Below, in pieces: positions 9,884 to 22,556 of a stretch of DNA of 64,000 bases. Each line of letters begins with the position of its first letter. The first letter of the stretch is position 1. The translations under genes and the position numbers were made by a program. The notes under the pieces are model-generated. The model did not search any database. It saw only the letters and a list, made by a program, of their open reading frames with translations, and had not been told where the DNA came from. The stretch comes from Piscinibacter aquaticus (GTDB lineage: Bacteria > Pseudomonadota > Gammaproteobacteria > Burkholderiales > Burkholderiaceae_C): contig VOPW01000001.1 of the NCBI GenBank assembly GCA_007994965.1, positions 248,001-312,000 on the forward strand, in the 5' to 3' direction.

Positions 9884-9959
9884 GCCGGCTTAGCTCAGCT
9901 GGTAGAGCACCCGCCTTGTAAGCGGAAGGTCGTCAGTTCGACTCTGACAGCCGGCACCA
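9884..9959 (+). tRNA. tRNA-Thr (anticodon TGT)
   Basis: Full cloverleaf can be drawn: acceptor GCCGGCT (9884-9890) pairs with AGCCGGC (9949-9955). The D arm has GCTC/GAGC, the anticodon arm has loop CTTGTAA (anticodon TGT), and the T arm GTCAG/CTGAC has loop TTCGACT. Discriminator A and an encoded CCA end the gene at 9959. This is the tRNA-Thr reading ACA and, with wobble modification, other ACN codons. Confidence 0.97.
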
Positions 9960-10022
9960 GTGATCTGCATCACGATCCGCGGGCCCTCGCGGCGATACCT
10001 TGGCAAGCGGTGCAACCGCGTG

Positions 10023-10340
10023 TCAGTTCGATTGAACCCGTATCCTGATTGAGCTAACCTGCCAGCCCTGCTCTCGAAGCAAGGCTTCCAGGCGTGGCGT
10101 GAGCTGGCGCAGCTTGGCAGCCACCGCCGCATTGGCCGCCAGCAGCGACCAGCCTTCCTCGTCGACCGGCCCCGGTTTCACATGCCGGGCCAGCGCGCCG
10201 GGCAGGGCGGCGCGAATGGCCTCGAAGCGATCGGCGGAATCCTGCAGGCGGGCACGCAGCTGAGCGAGCGGCGCGCTGCGCCGCAAGGCCTCCGAAACGC
10301 TCATCGAGTCGGGCACGAGCGGGGGCGGTTTGGTGCTCAC
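10023..10340 (-). CDS. dciA: DUF721/DciA-like protein
   Basis: Small basic protein of the DUF721 (DciA) family, whose better-known members help load the replicative helicase DnaB. About 105 residues. The conserved C-terminal part (DEEGWSLLAANAAVAAKLRQL ... LREQGWQVSSIRIRV) matches the short betaproteobacterial version found beside the M23 peptidase and secA. A GTG start at 10340 gives VSTKPPPL; an internal ATG at 10304 would shorten it by 12 residues. Divergent from the peptidase gene, with 15 bases between the starts. Confidence 0.75.
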   Translation of the reverse strand: MSTKPPPLVPDSMSVSEALRRSAPLAQLRARLQDSADRFEAIRAALPGALARHVKPGPVDEEGWSLLAANAAVAAKLRQLTPRLEALLREQGWQVSSIRIRVQSN

Positions 10341-10355
10341 ACGAGGAGTGTAGCG

Positions 10356-11324
10356 ATGCAGATTCTGATCACGCACGGCACGCTGGCGCGAACGCGCGTG
10401 TTGCACTTCAACCGCTGGCAGATGGCGGCGATGCTGATCTCGCTGGTGGCCGTGCTGACGCTGCTGTCCGGCACCGTCTACCACTTCGTCTTCCTGAAGG
10501 CCGCCCGCGAAGGCTGGCCGGTGGTCAGCCAGATCGTTCGCCTCGTGGTGCGCGACGAGTTTGCACAGCGCGACCGCTTCATGCGCGAAAACCTCGATGC
10601 GATGGCGCAGAAGGTCGGCGAGATGCAGGCCAAGCTGGTCAAGCTCGAGGCCATGGGCGACCGCGTGTCGGGGCTGGCCGGGGTGAAGAGCGACGAATTG
10701 CGAGATGCGCCCAAGCCGAAGGTCGTGCCGGGCGGCGCGCAAGGCGGCCCCTACATTCCGCCGCAGGCTGTCACGCTCGAGCAGCTTCGCAGCATCGTCG
10801 ACACACTCGACGAGACCGCCGACCAGAACGCCGACCTGTTCACCCTGGTCGAATCGCGGCTGATGGAGTCGCGCCTGCAGTCGCTGATGGTCCCGAGCAC
10901 GGCGCCGGTGGCCGGCCCGATCGGCTCGGGCTTCGGCTTCCGTCCTGATCCGTTCACCGGCCGCTCCGCGCTGCACATGGGCCTGGACTTCCCGGCCGAT
11001 GTCGGCACACCCATCGTGGCCGCTGCCGGTGGGGTGGTGCAGCTGACCGAAACCCATCCCGCCTACGGACAGATGGCCGAGATCGACCACGGCAACGGGT
11101 TGGTCACGCGCTACGCCCATGCCAGCAAGCTGCTGGTGCGCACCGGCGACATCGTCAAGCGCGGCCAGCTGATCGCCCACGTCGGCAACACCGGCCGCTC
11201 GACCGGCCCGCACCTGCACTTCGAGGTGCTCGTCGACGGCGTGCCGCAGAACCCGGCGCGCTTCCTCGCCGGCGGCAGCGCCGCGCTCGCAGCGGCCGAG
11301 AAGGCCGGGCGCAACCGCCCCTGA
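10356..11324 (+). CDS. M23 family metallopeptidase (LytM domain)
   Basis: Envelope zinc peptidase or inactive activator of the LytM/NlpD type acting on peptidoglycan. 322 residues. One N-terminal transmembrane segment (MLISLVAVLTLLSGTVYHFVF) anchors a periplasmic part. A short coiled-coil-like region follows (LDAMAQKVGEMQAKLVKLEAM). The C-terminal M23 domain keeps the zinc ligands: His and Asp in HMGLDFPADVG, and HLHFEV near the end. These suggest it is catalytically competent. AGGAG sits before the ATG at 10356. It is the usual gene upstream of secA in Burkholderiales. Confidence 0.93.
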   Translation: MQILITHGTLARTRVLHFNRWQMAAMLISLVAVLTLLSGTVYHFVFLKAAREGWPVVSQIVRLVVRDEFAQRDRFMRENLDAMAQKVGEMQAKLVKLEAMGDRVSGLAGVKSDELRDAPKPKVVPGGAQGGPYIPPQAVTLEQLRSIVDTLDETADQNADLFTLVESRLMESRLQSLMVPSTAPVAGPIGSGFGFRPDPFTGRSALHMGLDFPADVGTPIVAAAGGVVQLTETHPAYGQMAEIDHGNGLVTRYAHASKLLVRTGDIVKRGQLIAHVGNTGRSTGPHLHFEVLVDGVPQNPARFLAGGSAALAAAEKAGRNRP

Positions 11325-11379
11325 GCCCACCGTGCCCGCAGGCGTGCGGATGTAAACTTGCGCGTTTGACAGGCAGCTG

Positions 11380-11452
11380 CCGCTTGCATCGCAAGCGGGC
11401 GGCCCCACCTCCAGGCTCCCGGCGTTCGACAACGCGGCCCGCTCGAAGCGGG
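11380..11452 (+). promoter_or_regulatory. secA: Two stem-loops in the secA leader
   Basis: Between the M23 peptidase and secA lie an 8-bp stem CCGCTTGC/GCAAGCGG with loop ATC (11380-11398) and a 6-bp stem CCCGCT/AGCGGG with loop CGA (11438-11452). Neither has a T run. They could fold in the secA 5' leader. No secM-like open reading frame with an arrest motif is visible. Confidence 0.4.
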
Positions 11453-11481
11453 CGTGTCGAGCGCGCCAATCCAGACGCCGC

Positions 11482-14223
<2,742 letters not shown>

Positions 14224-14249
14224 TCGACTGACCCCGAGCGGAGGCCCGC

Positions 14250-15479
14250 ATGCCCGTCAACCTGAGCGCTCCGAATCCGGACGATCTCCATGCCGTGCCC
14301 GGCGTCGAACTCGGCGTCACGATGGCCGGCGTGCGCAAGGCCAACCGCCGCGACGTGCTGGTGGTGCAGCTGGCCGAAGGCAGCGTGGTGGCTGGCGTCT
14401 TCACGCGCAACCGCTTCTGTGCCGCCCCGGTGCAGGTGTGCCGGGAGCATCTGGCTGCGGGCCAGGGCATCCGTGCGATCGTGGTCAACACCGGCAACGC
14501 GAATGCGGGCACTGGCGCAGACGGCTTTGGCCCGTGCTCGCTCGACCTGCGCTGCGCTCGGGCGCCTGATGGGCGTGAAGAGCGAGCAGGTGCTGCCGTT
14601 CTCCACCGGCGTGATCATGGAGACGCTGCCCAACGATCGCATCGAGGCGGGTCTGCCTGCCGCGCTCGCCGATGCGAAGGCCGCGAACTGGGCGTTGGCC
14701 GCCGAGGCCATCATGACCACCGACACGCTGCCGAAGGCGGCGTCGCGCCAGTCACGATCGGCGGCAGGACGGTGACAATCACCGGCATCAGCAAGGGCGC
14801 CGGCATGATTCGCCCGAACATGGCGACGATGCTCGGCTTCGTGGCCACCGACGCGGTGATCGACCCGGCGCTGATGCAGGATCTGGTGCGCGAGGCCGCC
14901 GACCAGTCGTTCAACCGCATCACCATCGACGGCGACACCTCGACCAACGACTCCTTCGTGCTGATCGCGACGCAGCGCGCCGGCCATGCGCCGATCACCC
15001 GCCTCGATTCGGCCGAGGGCCGGCAACTGCGCGAGGCGCTGATCGATGTGTCGCGCCAGCTGGCCCAGGCCATCGTGCGCGATGGCGAAGGCGCAACCAA
15101 ATTCATCACCGTGACGATCGAAGGCGGCCGCGCGGAAGACGAGTGCCGCCGTGCGGCCTATGCGATCGCCCACTCGCCGCTGGTCAAGACGGCCTTTTTC
15201 GCCAGCGACCCGAACCTCGGCCGCATCCTCGCCGCGGTGGGCTATGCCGGCATCGACGATCTCGACCAGTCGCTGATCGACCTGTACCTCGACGATGTCC
15301 ACGTGGTTCACCGGGGTGGCCGCCGACCGGAGTATCGCGAGGAAGACGGAGCGCGGGTGATGAAGCAGGCGGAGATCACGGTGCGCGTGAACCTGCACCG
15401 CGGCAGCGCGCAATCCACCGTCTGGACCTGTGACTTCAGCTACGACTACGTGAAGATCAACGCGGACTACCGCAGTTGA
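14250..15479 (+). CDS. argJ: Bifunctional ornithine acetyltransferase / N-acetylglutamate synthase ArgJ
   Basis: Transfers acetyl from N-acetylornithine to glutamate, and in the bifunctional form also makes N-acetylglutamate from acetyl-CoA; arginine biosynthesis, cytosol. About 409 residues. The self-cleavage site is the Thr in [12 protein letters not shown] (about residue 193), which becomes the nucleophile of the beta chain. NTGNANAGTG and [16 protein letters not shown] are also diagnostic. Frame breaks at ~14536 (one T too many, or two bases missing, in ggctttggcc) and ~14751 (gcgccagtcacg for gcgccaggtcacg). It shares 13 bases with the convergent gene at its 3' end. Confidence 0.95.
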   Translation: MPVNLSAPNPDDLHAVPGVELGVTMAGVRKANRRDVLVVQLAEGSVVAGVFTRNRFCAAPVQVCREHLAAGQGIRAIVVNTGNANAGTGADGFGPCSLDLRCARAPDGREERAGAAVLHRRDHGDAAQRSHRGGSACRARRCEGRELGVGRRGHHDHRHAAEGGVAPVTIGGRTVTITGISKGAGMIRPNMATMLGFVATDAVIDPALMQDLVREAADQSFNRITIDGDTSTNDSFVLIATQRAGHAPITRLDSAEGRQLREALIDVSRQLAQAIVRDGEGATKFITVTIEGGRAEDECRRAAYAIAHSPLVKTAFFASDPNLGRILAAVGYAGIDDLDQSLIDLYLDDVHVVHRGGRRPEYREEDGARVMKQAEITVRVNLHRGSAQSTVWTCDFSYDYVKINADYRS

Positions 15480-16280
15480 TCTCGCACGCGGCGCGCCAGC
15501 GCCGCGCAGCAGCCAGCCGGCTGCAGCCGCAGCCGCCGGTGTTTGAGCGTGTGGCCGCTGGTCAGCCCGAGCAGATCGAAGACGGCATGGTCGGCCACTT
15601 CCAGGCCCTTGGCCAGCGCGTAGCCGACCAGCACGCCCCACCGGGCGGCGTCCGGTGCGGCGCCGGCGAAGCGAGGCCGCATGCGCATCAGCATGGCGGC
15701 GGGCACCAGCAGCATCGGCAGGAACTGCACGAAGAGGTAGGGCCGCAGGTCGCTGCGGCCGTTCACCTCGCTCCACCACCACAGCGCCACCGACAGGCTG
15801 GCCACGATCATCGAGGCGACCAGCGCAGCCGGCCGCGCCCAGCGCGCATCGACACGCTCGGCGAGGAAGGCGCAGGTCAGCGCGGCGCAGGCCCAGGCAA
15901 TGGGCAGGCGGTCGAAGGCCAGTGAGCCGTTGTCGGGTGCCCAGTGATAGGCGGCCGAGCCGGCCGCCGTGACGACCAGCGCCAGCGCGAAGGCGCGCCA
16001 GGGCGAACGTCGACGGCGTTGCCTGTGCGCCGCGCATCGCGATGAGCCAGTACGCGCCGATCACCGCGAAGGGAAGGTTGCTGAGCACGTCGGCAGCGTT
16101 CGGGATGCCCAGCCACGCCCGTGCATCGGCGAACTGGTGGTACGTGGCCCACTGGGCGATCGGGCCGTGCCAGGCCAGCGCCGCGGCGAGCAGCGCGGCC
16201 AGGGCGAGCAGCAGCCGGGGCTTCGGATCACGGACGGTACAGCTGGTTCGTGTGGCAGCGGAGGTGGTGGATGAGTGCAT
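15467..16280 (-). CDS. Ceramidase-like (CREST superfamily) integral membrane protein
   Basis: About 270 residues with roughly seven hydrophobic segments. The pattern matches alkaline ceramidase-like hydrolases of the CREST superfamily: a Ser-x-x-x-His motif (SAAYH), an Asp in LAFDRLP, and a His-x-x-x-His in GHTLKH, which together would hold a zinc ion within the membrane. Bacterial members are mostly annotated by similarity and their substrates are not established. Frame breaks near 15990 and 15535; the second restores to CCTGG (caccggcgg for cacctggcgg), but that frame then needs another indel to reach the stop, so the last ~15 residues are uncertain. Another in-frame ATG lies at 16289. Confidence 0.68.
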
Positions 16281-16428
16281 GGCGCGCATGCTGCGGTGGC
16301 CGCTGCCCGTGCGGCAAGTGCTAGCCGCGACAGGCCCGCACCGCGTCACCGGCGGTATCGCGCTACGCCACTCCGCCCGCCAGCCCCCACGTTTACCACG
16401 TTGCCTTGCCGCCGACCGCGCTGCTACG

Positions 16429-16569
16429 ATGCTCGCCATTCACCCCTTCGAGCACGCCATGAACCACGCCATCCACCTCACGCACATCGCCGGTATCGGC
16501 GCCGGTGCGTCGGGCATGGTGCGGCACGCATCGAAGCGCCCGGTGTCGCCGGTGTTCACCGGCTCGTAG
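16429..16569 (+). CDS. Possible small leader ORF upstream of the MFS gene
   Basis: A 46-codon ORF (a start at 16459 would give MNHAIHLTHIAGIG). It lies in a 425-base stretch without a recognised gene, next to a TACGAT -10-like hexamer at 16425-16430. I do not recognise the product. It is His-rich at the start and basic towards the end. It may be a leader peptide, a small protein, or chance. Confidence 0.25.
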   Translation: MLAIHPFEHAMNHAIHLTHIAGIGAGASGMVRHASKRPVSPVFTGS

Positions 16570-16596
16570 TCCTCTCGGCCCCTGCCTCCACCGAGG

Positions 16597-16718
16597 CGCC
16601 CGCCGAGAGATCCGGCGGGATGAATCGGGGCCTTCGATTCCCTCGCCATACCGGGTCCATCGACCCCCAGGGCGCCCACCGGCGCCCGACGAGAGATAAC
16701 GAGAGGATGCAACCATGA
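16597..16718 (+). promoter_or_regulatory. Structured leader with short coupled ORF before the MFS gene
   Basis: Two GC-rich stem-loops: CCCGCCG/CGGCGGG (16599-16619, loop AGAGATC) and GGGCGCC/GGCGCCC (16670-16687, loop CACC). An imperfect direct repeat (GGCGCCCG[C/A]CGAGAGAT...GGATG) begins at 16595 and again at 16681; the second copy carries the ribosome binding site of the MFS gene and the first carries a similar one before an ATG at 16620. That ATG opens a 32-codon ORF whose stop overlaps the MFS start as ATGA (16715-16718). The layout suggests translational coupling or attenuation. Confidence 0.4.
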
Positions 16719-18076
16719 CGCAATGGCTGCTGAGTCTGAGACAGGGCGCCCTGCTGCGCCCTGGCGCGCTGGCTGGACGACGCCCTGCCGCGCCACGACC
16801 TGCTGCGCCGGGCCACCTACCGCCGCCTCTGGACCTCGATCCTGATCAGCTCCTTCGGTGGACAGGTGACGATGCTCGCGCTGCCGCTGACGGCCGCGGT
16901 GCTGCTGCACGCCTCGCCCACGCAGATGGGCCTGCTCACCGCGATGGAGATCGTGCCCTTCGTGCTGTTCTCGCTGCCCTCGGGCGTATGGCTCGACCGC
17001 GTGCGCAAGCTGCCGGTGTACGTGATCGGCGAGTCGATGCTGGCGGTGGTGGTGGCCACCGTGCCGCTGGCCTGGTGGATGGGCTGGCTGACGATGTCGT
17101 GGCTCTACGTCGTCGGCTTCGTGATCGGCACCGTCTACACCACGGCCGGCTCGGCGGCGCAGATCGTGCTGACGCAGGTGGTGGCGCGCGACCGGCTGGT
17201 GGAAGCACACGCGAAGAACGCGCTCGCGACCTCGGGCGCCGAAGTGGCCGGACCGGGCTTTGCCGGTGCGCTGATCAAGATCGTCGGTGCGCCGCTGGCG
17301 CTGCTGGTCGATGCGGTGCTGCTGCTCGTCTCGGCCGGCATCCTGCGTGGCATCGTCGTCAACGAGGAGCGCAAGCCGCGCGCCGATGCGCACTTCTGGC
17401 GTGACCTGCGCGCCGGCGTGCGCTTCGTCGCCGGCCACCGGCTGCTCGTGTCGCTGGCCTGTGCGGTGGGTGTCTGGCAGATGTGCCACCACGCGGCATT
17501 GGTCGTGCAGATCCTCTTCGCCACCCGCACACTGGGTCTGTCCGAGCAGGCGGTGGGCCTGAGCTACATGGGCATGGGCGCGGGCACCGTCGCAGCCAGC
17601 GTCTACGGCAACCGCATCAGCCAGCGGCTCGGGCCGGGCCGCTGCCTGACGCTCGGCTTCGCCATCTGCGGGCTCGGCTGGACGATGCTCGCGCTGGCGC
17701 CGGCCAACCGCTTCGGCGTGGCGGCCTTCGCGTTGATGCTGCTGATGTTCTCGGCGGGCGCGGTGCTGGTGTTCATCAACTTCCTGGCCCTGCGTCAGGC
17801 GGTGACGCCGAGCCGCTGCTCGGCCGCATGACCAGCACGATGCGCTGGCTGATCCTCATCCCCGCCGGCCCGGGCGCGCTGCTCGGCGGCTGGTTCGGCG
17901 AGCACATCGGCCTGCGCGCGTCGCTGGGCTTTGCCGGCGGCACGGCGCTGCTGCTGGCGCTGGTGGCCTCGCGCGTGCGCGTGATTGCCGAACTGCGCGA
18001 GCTGCCGAAGCCCGAACACGCCGACGACTGGATCGGCGCCGAATCCGCCGGCGTCGCGCCGCAGACCTCGAACTGA
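16715..18076 (+). CDS. MFS transporter (EntS/MFS_3-like)
   Basis: Major facilitator superfamily protein of about 454 residues with twelve likely transmembrane helices; its substrate is unknown. The first cytoplasmic loop motif (PSGVWLDRVRKLPVY) resembles the MFS motif A consensus. The overall look (FGGQVTMLALPLTAAVLL, then GLLTAMEIVPFVLFSLPSG) is that of the EntS/MFS_3 exporter group. Frame breaks at ~16752 (two bases missing at a CCTGG site, restoring RPLARWLDD) and ~17813 (one G missing, restoring VTPEPLLGRM). The ATG at 16715 is preceded by GAGAGGA. The gene for a GNAT acetyltransferase follows 20 bases later and may be cotranscribed. Confidence 0.85.
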
Positions 18077-18096
18077 AGAACAGGGAGAACAACAAG

Positions 18097-18681
18097 ATGG
18101 ACCCCGTATTGATCGATGTGCCGGAGCGCATCGAAACCGAACGACTGATCCTGCGCTGCCCGCGCCCCGGCGACGGGCCGATCGTCAACGACGCCGAGCG
18201 CGAGACGCGCGCCGAACTCAAGCCGTGGATGCCCTGGGCGCACGTCGAGAAGAGCCTCGACGACTCCGAGGCCTACTGCCGCCGCATGCAGGCGCGCTAC
18301 CTGCTGCGCGAGGATCTGGTGATGTTCATCTTCGAGCGCGACGTGATGGGCCGCGAGGGCCGCTTCCTGGGGGGCAGCGGGCTGCACCGTATCGACTGGG
18401 CGCTGCGCAGCTTCGAGATCGGCTACTGGCGACGCAGCGGCTGCGGCGGGCAGGGCTACATCACCGAGGCGGCGCGCGCGCTGTCGCGGTTTGCCTTCGA
18501 CCACCTCGCCGCCCGCCGCGTGGAGATCCGTACCGACGACGCCAACAGCGCGAGCTGGAAGGTGGCCGAGCGCGCGGGCTTCACGCTCGAGGCGCTGCTG
18601 CGCGGTGACAGCCTGACGCCGGCGGGTGAGATCCGCAGCACGCGGGTGTATGCCCGCGTGCGGGGATCGAGGAGCGGCTGA
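18097..18681 (+). CDS. GNAT family N-acetyltransferase (RimJ/RimL-like)
   Basis: 194-residue acetyl-CoA-dependent acetyltransferase of the RimJ/RimL/SpeG type. It begins with the usual ETERLILRCPRPGD, has the beta-4 strand and pyrophosphate loop in EIGYWRRSGCGGQGYITEA (the Gly-rich turn binds acetyl-CoA), and ends with the conserved DDANSASWKVAERAGF. Substrate cannot be told from sequence; relatives act on ribosomal-protein N-termini, polyamines or antibiotics. AGGGAG lies before the ATG. Convergent with ugpQ, stops 6 bases apart. Confidence 0.92.
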   Translation: MDPVLIDVPERIETERLILRCPRPGDGPIVNDAERETRAELKPWMPWAHVEKSLDDSEAYCRRMQARYLLREDLVMFIFERDVMGREGRFLGGSGLHRIDWALRSFEIGYWRRSGCGGQGYITEAARALSRFAFDHLAARRVEIRTDDANSASWKVAERAGFTLEALLRGDSLTPAGEIRSTRVYARVRGSRSG

Positions 18682-18686
18682 CCCTG

Positions 18687-19457
18687 TCAGTCGCGAAGTG
18701 AGTCGCCCGGCGCGAAGCGATCCACCGCGTCGGTGATGATCCCGTCGATGCCGAGCGCCAGCAGCCGCTGCGCCTCGGCCGGGTCGTTGACGGTGTAGAC
18801 CAGCGCGCGCAGGCCTGCGCCATGCAGCTGCGCGATCAGCGCCGCATCCATCAGCGCATGGTTGGTGATGCAGGCGCGCACGTCGAGCGCGCGGGCGATG
18901 TCGAACCAGCCGTTCCACAACGTGTCGAGCAACAGCGCGCGCGGCAGCTCGGGGGCCGTCTCGCGCGCGCCCTGCAGCGATTCGGGGCGGAAGGAGCTCA
19001 GCAGCGGCGGCGCTACCGGCGCATGGCGGCTCGCGGCCCACAGCCGCGCGGCTTCGCGCGCGGCCACGCGGCCGGTTTCCAGCTCCTGGCCGGGCGTCGG
19101 CTTGATCTCGATATTCAGCGCGAAGCCGTTGCGCAGCACGTAGGCGGCGATCGCCTCCAGGCTGGGGATCGGTTCGCCGGCGAAGGCGCGGCTGTGCCAG
19201 CCGCCGGCATCGAGTCGTGACAGCTCCGACCAGCTGCGCTCGCCAGCCGTGCCGCGCTCGGGCGTCGTGCGCTGCAGCGTCGCGTCGTGCAGCAGGAAGG
19301 GCACGCCGTCGGCGCTGAGCTTCACGTCGCACTCGAAGGCACGGTAGCCGTGCGCTGCGCCGATGCGGAAGGCCGCCAGCGTGTTCTCCGGCGCCAGCTT
19401 GCCGGCGCCGCGGTGGGCGATCCAGAGCGGATAAAGCCAGTCGTCGGTCATCGCCAT
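18687..19457 (-). CDS. ugpQ: Glycerophosphodiester phosphodiesterase UgpQ
   Basis: Hydrolyses glycerophosphodiesters to sn-glycerol-3-phosphate and an alcohol, in the cytosol. About 256 residues. Catalytic HRG (IAHRGAGKLAPENT), the metal-binding ECDVKLSADGVPFLLHD block with its general-acid His, and the late DGIITDAVD are all present, and there is no signal peptide, as expected for the cytosolic UgpQ form. The ATG at 19457 lies one base after the ugpC stop, so it is the last gene of ugpBAECQ. An ATG two codons later (19451) is an alternative start. Confidence 0.94.
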   Translation of the reverse strand: MAMTDDWLYPLWIAHRGAGKLAPENTLAAFRIGAAHGYRAFECDVKLSADGVPFLLHDATLQRTTPERGTAGERSWSELSRLDAGGWHSRAFAGEPIPSLEAIAAYVLRNGFALNIEIKPTPGQELETGRVAAREAARLWAASRHAPVAPPLLSSFRPESLQGARETAPELPRALLLDTLWNGWFDIARALDVRACITNHALMDAALIAQLHGAGLRALVYTVNDPAEAQRLLALGIDGIITDAVDRFAPGDSLRD

Positions 19458-19458
19458 C

Positions 19459-20528
<1,070 letters not shown>

Positions 20529-20542
20529 CGGACTTCTTTCTT

Positions 20543-21393
20543 CTACTTCTCGGTATCCACGAGGCCCTTGACGAACCACTTCTGCATCAGCAGCACCACC
20601 AGCGCCGGCGGGATCATCGCGAGCATCGCGGTGGCCATCACGATGTTCCAGTCGGTGGCCGCGTCGCCACCGCTGATCATGCGCTTGATGCCGATGACCA
20701 CCGGGTACATCGATTCATCGGTGGTCACCAGCAGCGGCCAGAGGTACTGGTTCCAGCCGTAGATGAACTGGATGACGAACAGTGCCGCGATCGAGGTGGC
20801 CGACAGCGGCACCAGCACGTCCTTGAAGAAGCGCATCGGGCCGGCGCCATCGATGCGCGCGGCTTCGACCAGCTCGTCGGGCACGGTGAGGAAGAACTGG
20901 CGGAACAGGAAGGTGGCGGTGGCCGAGGCGATCAGCGGCACCGTCAGGCCGGCATAGCTGTTGAGCATGCCGAGGCCGGCCACCACCTCGTAGGTCGGGC
21001 CGATGCGCACCTCCACCGGCAGCATCAGCGTGACGAAGATGGCCCAGAAGAAGACGTTGCGCAGCGGGAAGCGGAAATAGACGATCGCGAAGGCCGACAG
21101 CAGCGAGATCGCGATCTTTCCGACAGCGATGACCAGCGCGGTGATCAGGCTGACCACCATCATGCGGCCCACCGGTGCATTCGAGGCCGCGCCCATCGCC
21201 GTGCCCTTCAGCGCGGCGATGTAGTTCTCGACCGGTGGCTGCCGGGCAGCAGCGACATCGGCGCCTGCACGATCTGGTCGGCCGTCTGCGTGGAGGCGAC
21301 GAAGGTCACGTACAGCGGAAAGGCGACGATCAGCACGCCGAGGATCAGCACGGCGTGAGCGAGGATGCCGAGGGTGGGGCGGCGTTCGACCAT
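20543..21393 (-). CDS. ugpE: Glycerol-3-phosphate ABC transporter permease UgpE
   Basis: Inner-membrane permease of the UgpBAEC importer. About 283 residues with six transmembrane helices; the EAA loop that docks UgpC is [24 protein letters not shown]. The frame breaks at ~21222 (caccggtcgag for cacctggtcgag, a T lost from CCTGG), which joins the N-terminal part ([18 protein letters not shown]) to the rest. The 269-base gap to ugpA upstream holds a palindromic repeat element, unlike the tight spacing elsewhere in this operon. Confidence 0.95.
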
Positions 21394-21430
21394 CTCAGCG
21401 GTTCCGTGCCTGTGCCACCGGTTGAGCGCG

Positions 21431-21614
21431 GCGAGCCAGGGGCCTGCCGGTCTGCGCGCCGCCCGATATCGGTGCTCGACAGGCAGGCCCCTGACTCGCT
21501 GGGGAACCACCGAGGCCCGTGCGGACCGCAATGCAGCGGTGGTCGCACGGCGTGGGCCGGGCAGGCCGGGCGAGCACGGATATCGGGCCGCGCACAGCCC
21601 GGCCTGCCCGGCCC
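21431..21614. repeat. REP/BIME-like palindromic element between ugpA and ugpE
   Basis: Two palindromic units face each other. Unit 1: an 18-bp stem with one mismatch (21431-21448 with 21482-21499). Unit 2: a perfect 18-bp stem (21554-21571 with 21597-21614) and 25-base loop. The loop of unit 2 and the reverse complement of unit 1 share a core, CGAGCAC[C/G]GATATCGGGC[G/C]GCGC. A third stem lies between them (CCGTGCGGACC at 21517-21527 with GGTCGCACGG at 21541-21550, one bulged base). Inverted pairs of this kind inside operons are typical of REP/BIME elements, which can stabilise upstream mRNA or attenuate downstream expression. Confidence 0.75.
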
Positions 21615-21662
21615 GTGCCGCGCTCCAGAGGTTGCAGGAAGAGCCCACGCGACGCAAAGGCA

Positions 21663-22550
21663 TCAGTAATTCACCTTCTTCTCGACAAATCGGAACTGCA
21701 CGACCGTGAGCGCAATGACGATCACCATCAGCACCACCGACTGCGCCGCCGAGCCACCCAGGTCCATCGCCTTGAAGCCGTCGTAGTAGACCTTGTAGAC
21801 CAGGATCGCCGTGTCCTTGCCCGGGCCGCCCTGCGTGGCCGCGTCGACGATCGCGAAGGTGTCGAAGAAGGCGTAGACGACGTTGATGACGAAGAGAAAG
21901 AAGGTCGTCGGCGACAGCAGCGGGAACTGGATGGTCCAGAAACGCCGCCACGGCCGCGCGCCGTCGATCGCCGCGGCTTCGATCAGCGATTTCGGGATGC
22001 TCTGCAGCCCGGCGAGGAAGAACAGGAAGTTGTACGAGATCTGCTTCCACACCGCGGCGGCAACGATCAGCGTCATCGCACGGCCGCTGTTGAGCAGGTG
22101 GTTCCAGTCGATGCCGAACTGGCGCAGCGCGTAGGACACGATGCCGATCGACGGCGCGAACATGAACAGCCACAGCACGCCGGCCACCGCCGGTGCCACG
22201 GCGTAGGGCCAGATCAGCAGCGTGCGGTAGACCATGGTGCCACGCACCACGCGATCGGCGAACACTGCCAGCAGCAGCGAGAGGGCGATGCCCAGCCCGG
22301 CCACGAGCACCGAGAACACGGCCGTCGTCTTGAACGAGGCGAGGTAGGTCGGGTCGCCGAACAGCCGCTCGAAATTCTGCAGCCCGACCCACTCGGTGGA
22401 CGTGCCGAACGCGTCGGACTGCTGGAACGACTGCAGCAGCGCACGGCCGGCCGGCCAGAAGAAGAACACCGCGATCACGGCCACCTGGGGCGCGAGCAGC
22501 GCCCAGGGCAGCCATGACGAGCGGAAGACGACGCGCTTTTCGGAAGCCAA
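21663..22550 (-). CDS. ugpA: Glycerol-3-phosphate ABC transporter permease UgpA
   Basis: Second permease of the UgpBAEC importer. 295 residues, six transmembrane helices; EAA loop [20 protein letters not shown]. Intact. The best start is a TTG at 22550 ([14 protein letters not shown]), which lies 6 bases after the ugpB stop; no ATG is available near the conserved N-terminus. The non-ATG start and close spacing suggest coupling to ugpB translation. Confidence 0.94.
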   Translation of the reverse strand: MASEKRVVFRSSWLPWALLAPQVAVIAVFFFWPAGRALLQSFQQSDAFGTSTEWVGLQNFERLFGDPTYLASFKTTAVFSVLVAGLGIALSLLLAVFADRVVRGTMVYRTLLIWPYAVAPAVAGVLWLFMFAPSIGIVSYALRQFGIDWNHLLNSGRAMTLIVAAAVWKQISYNFLFFLAGLQSIPKSLIEAAAIDGARPWRRFWTIQFPLLSPTTFFLFVINVVYAFFDTFAIVDAATQGGPGKDTAILVYKVYYDGFKAMDLGGSAAQSVVLMVIVIALTVVQFRFVEKKVNY

Positions 22551-22556
22551 GGCGGC

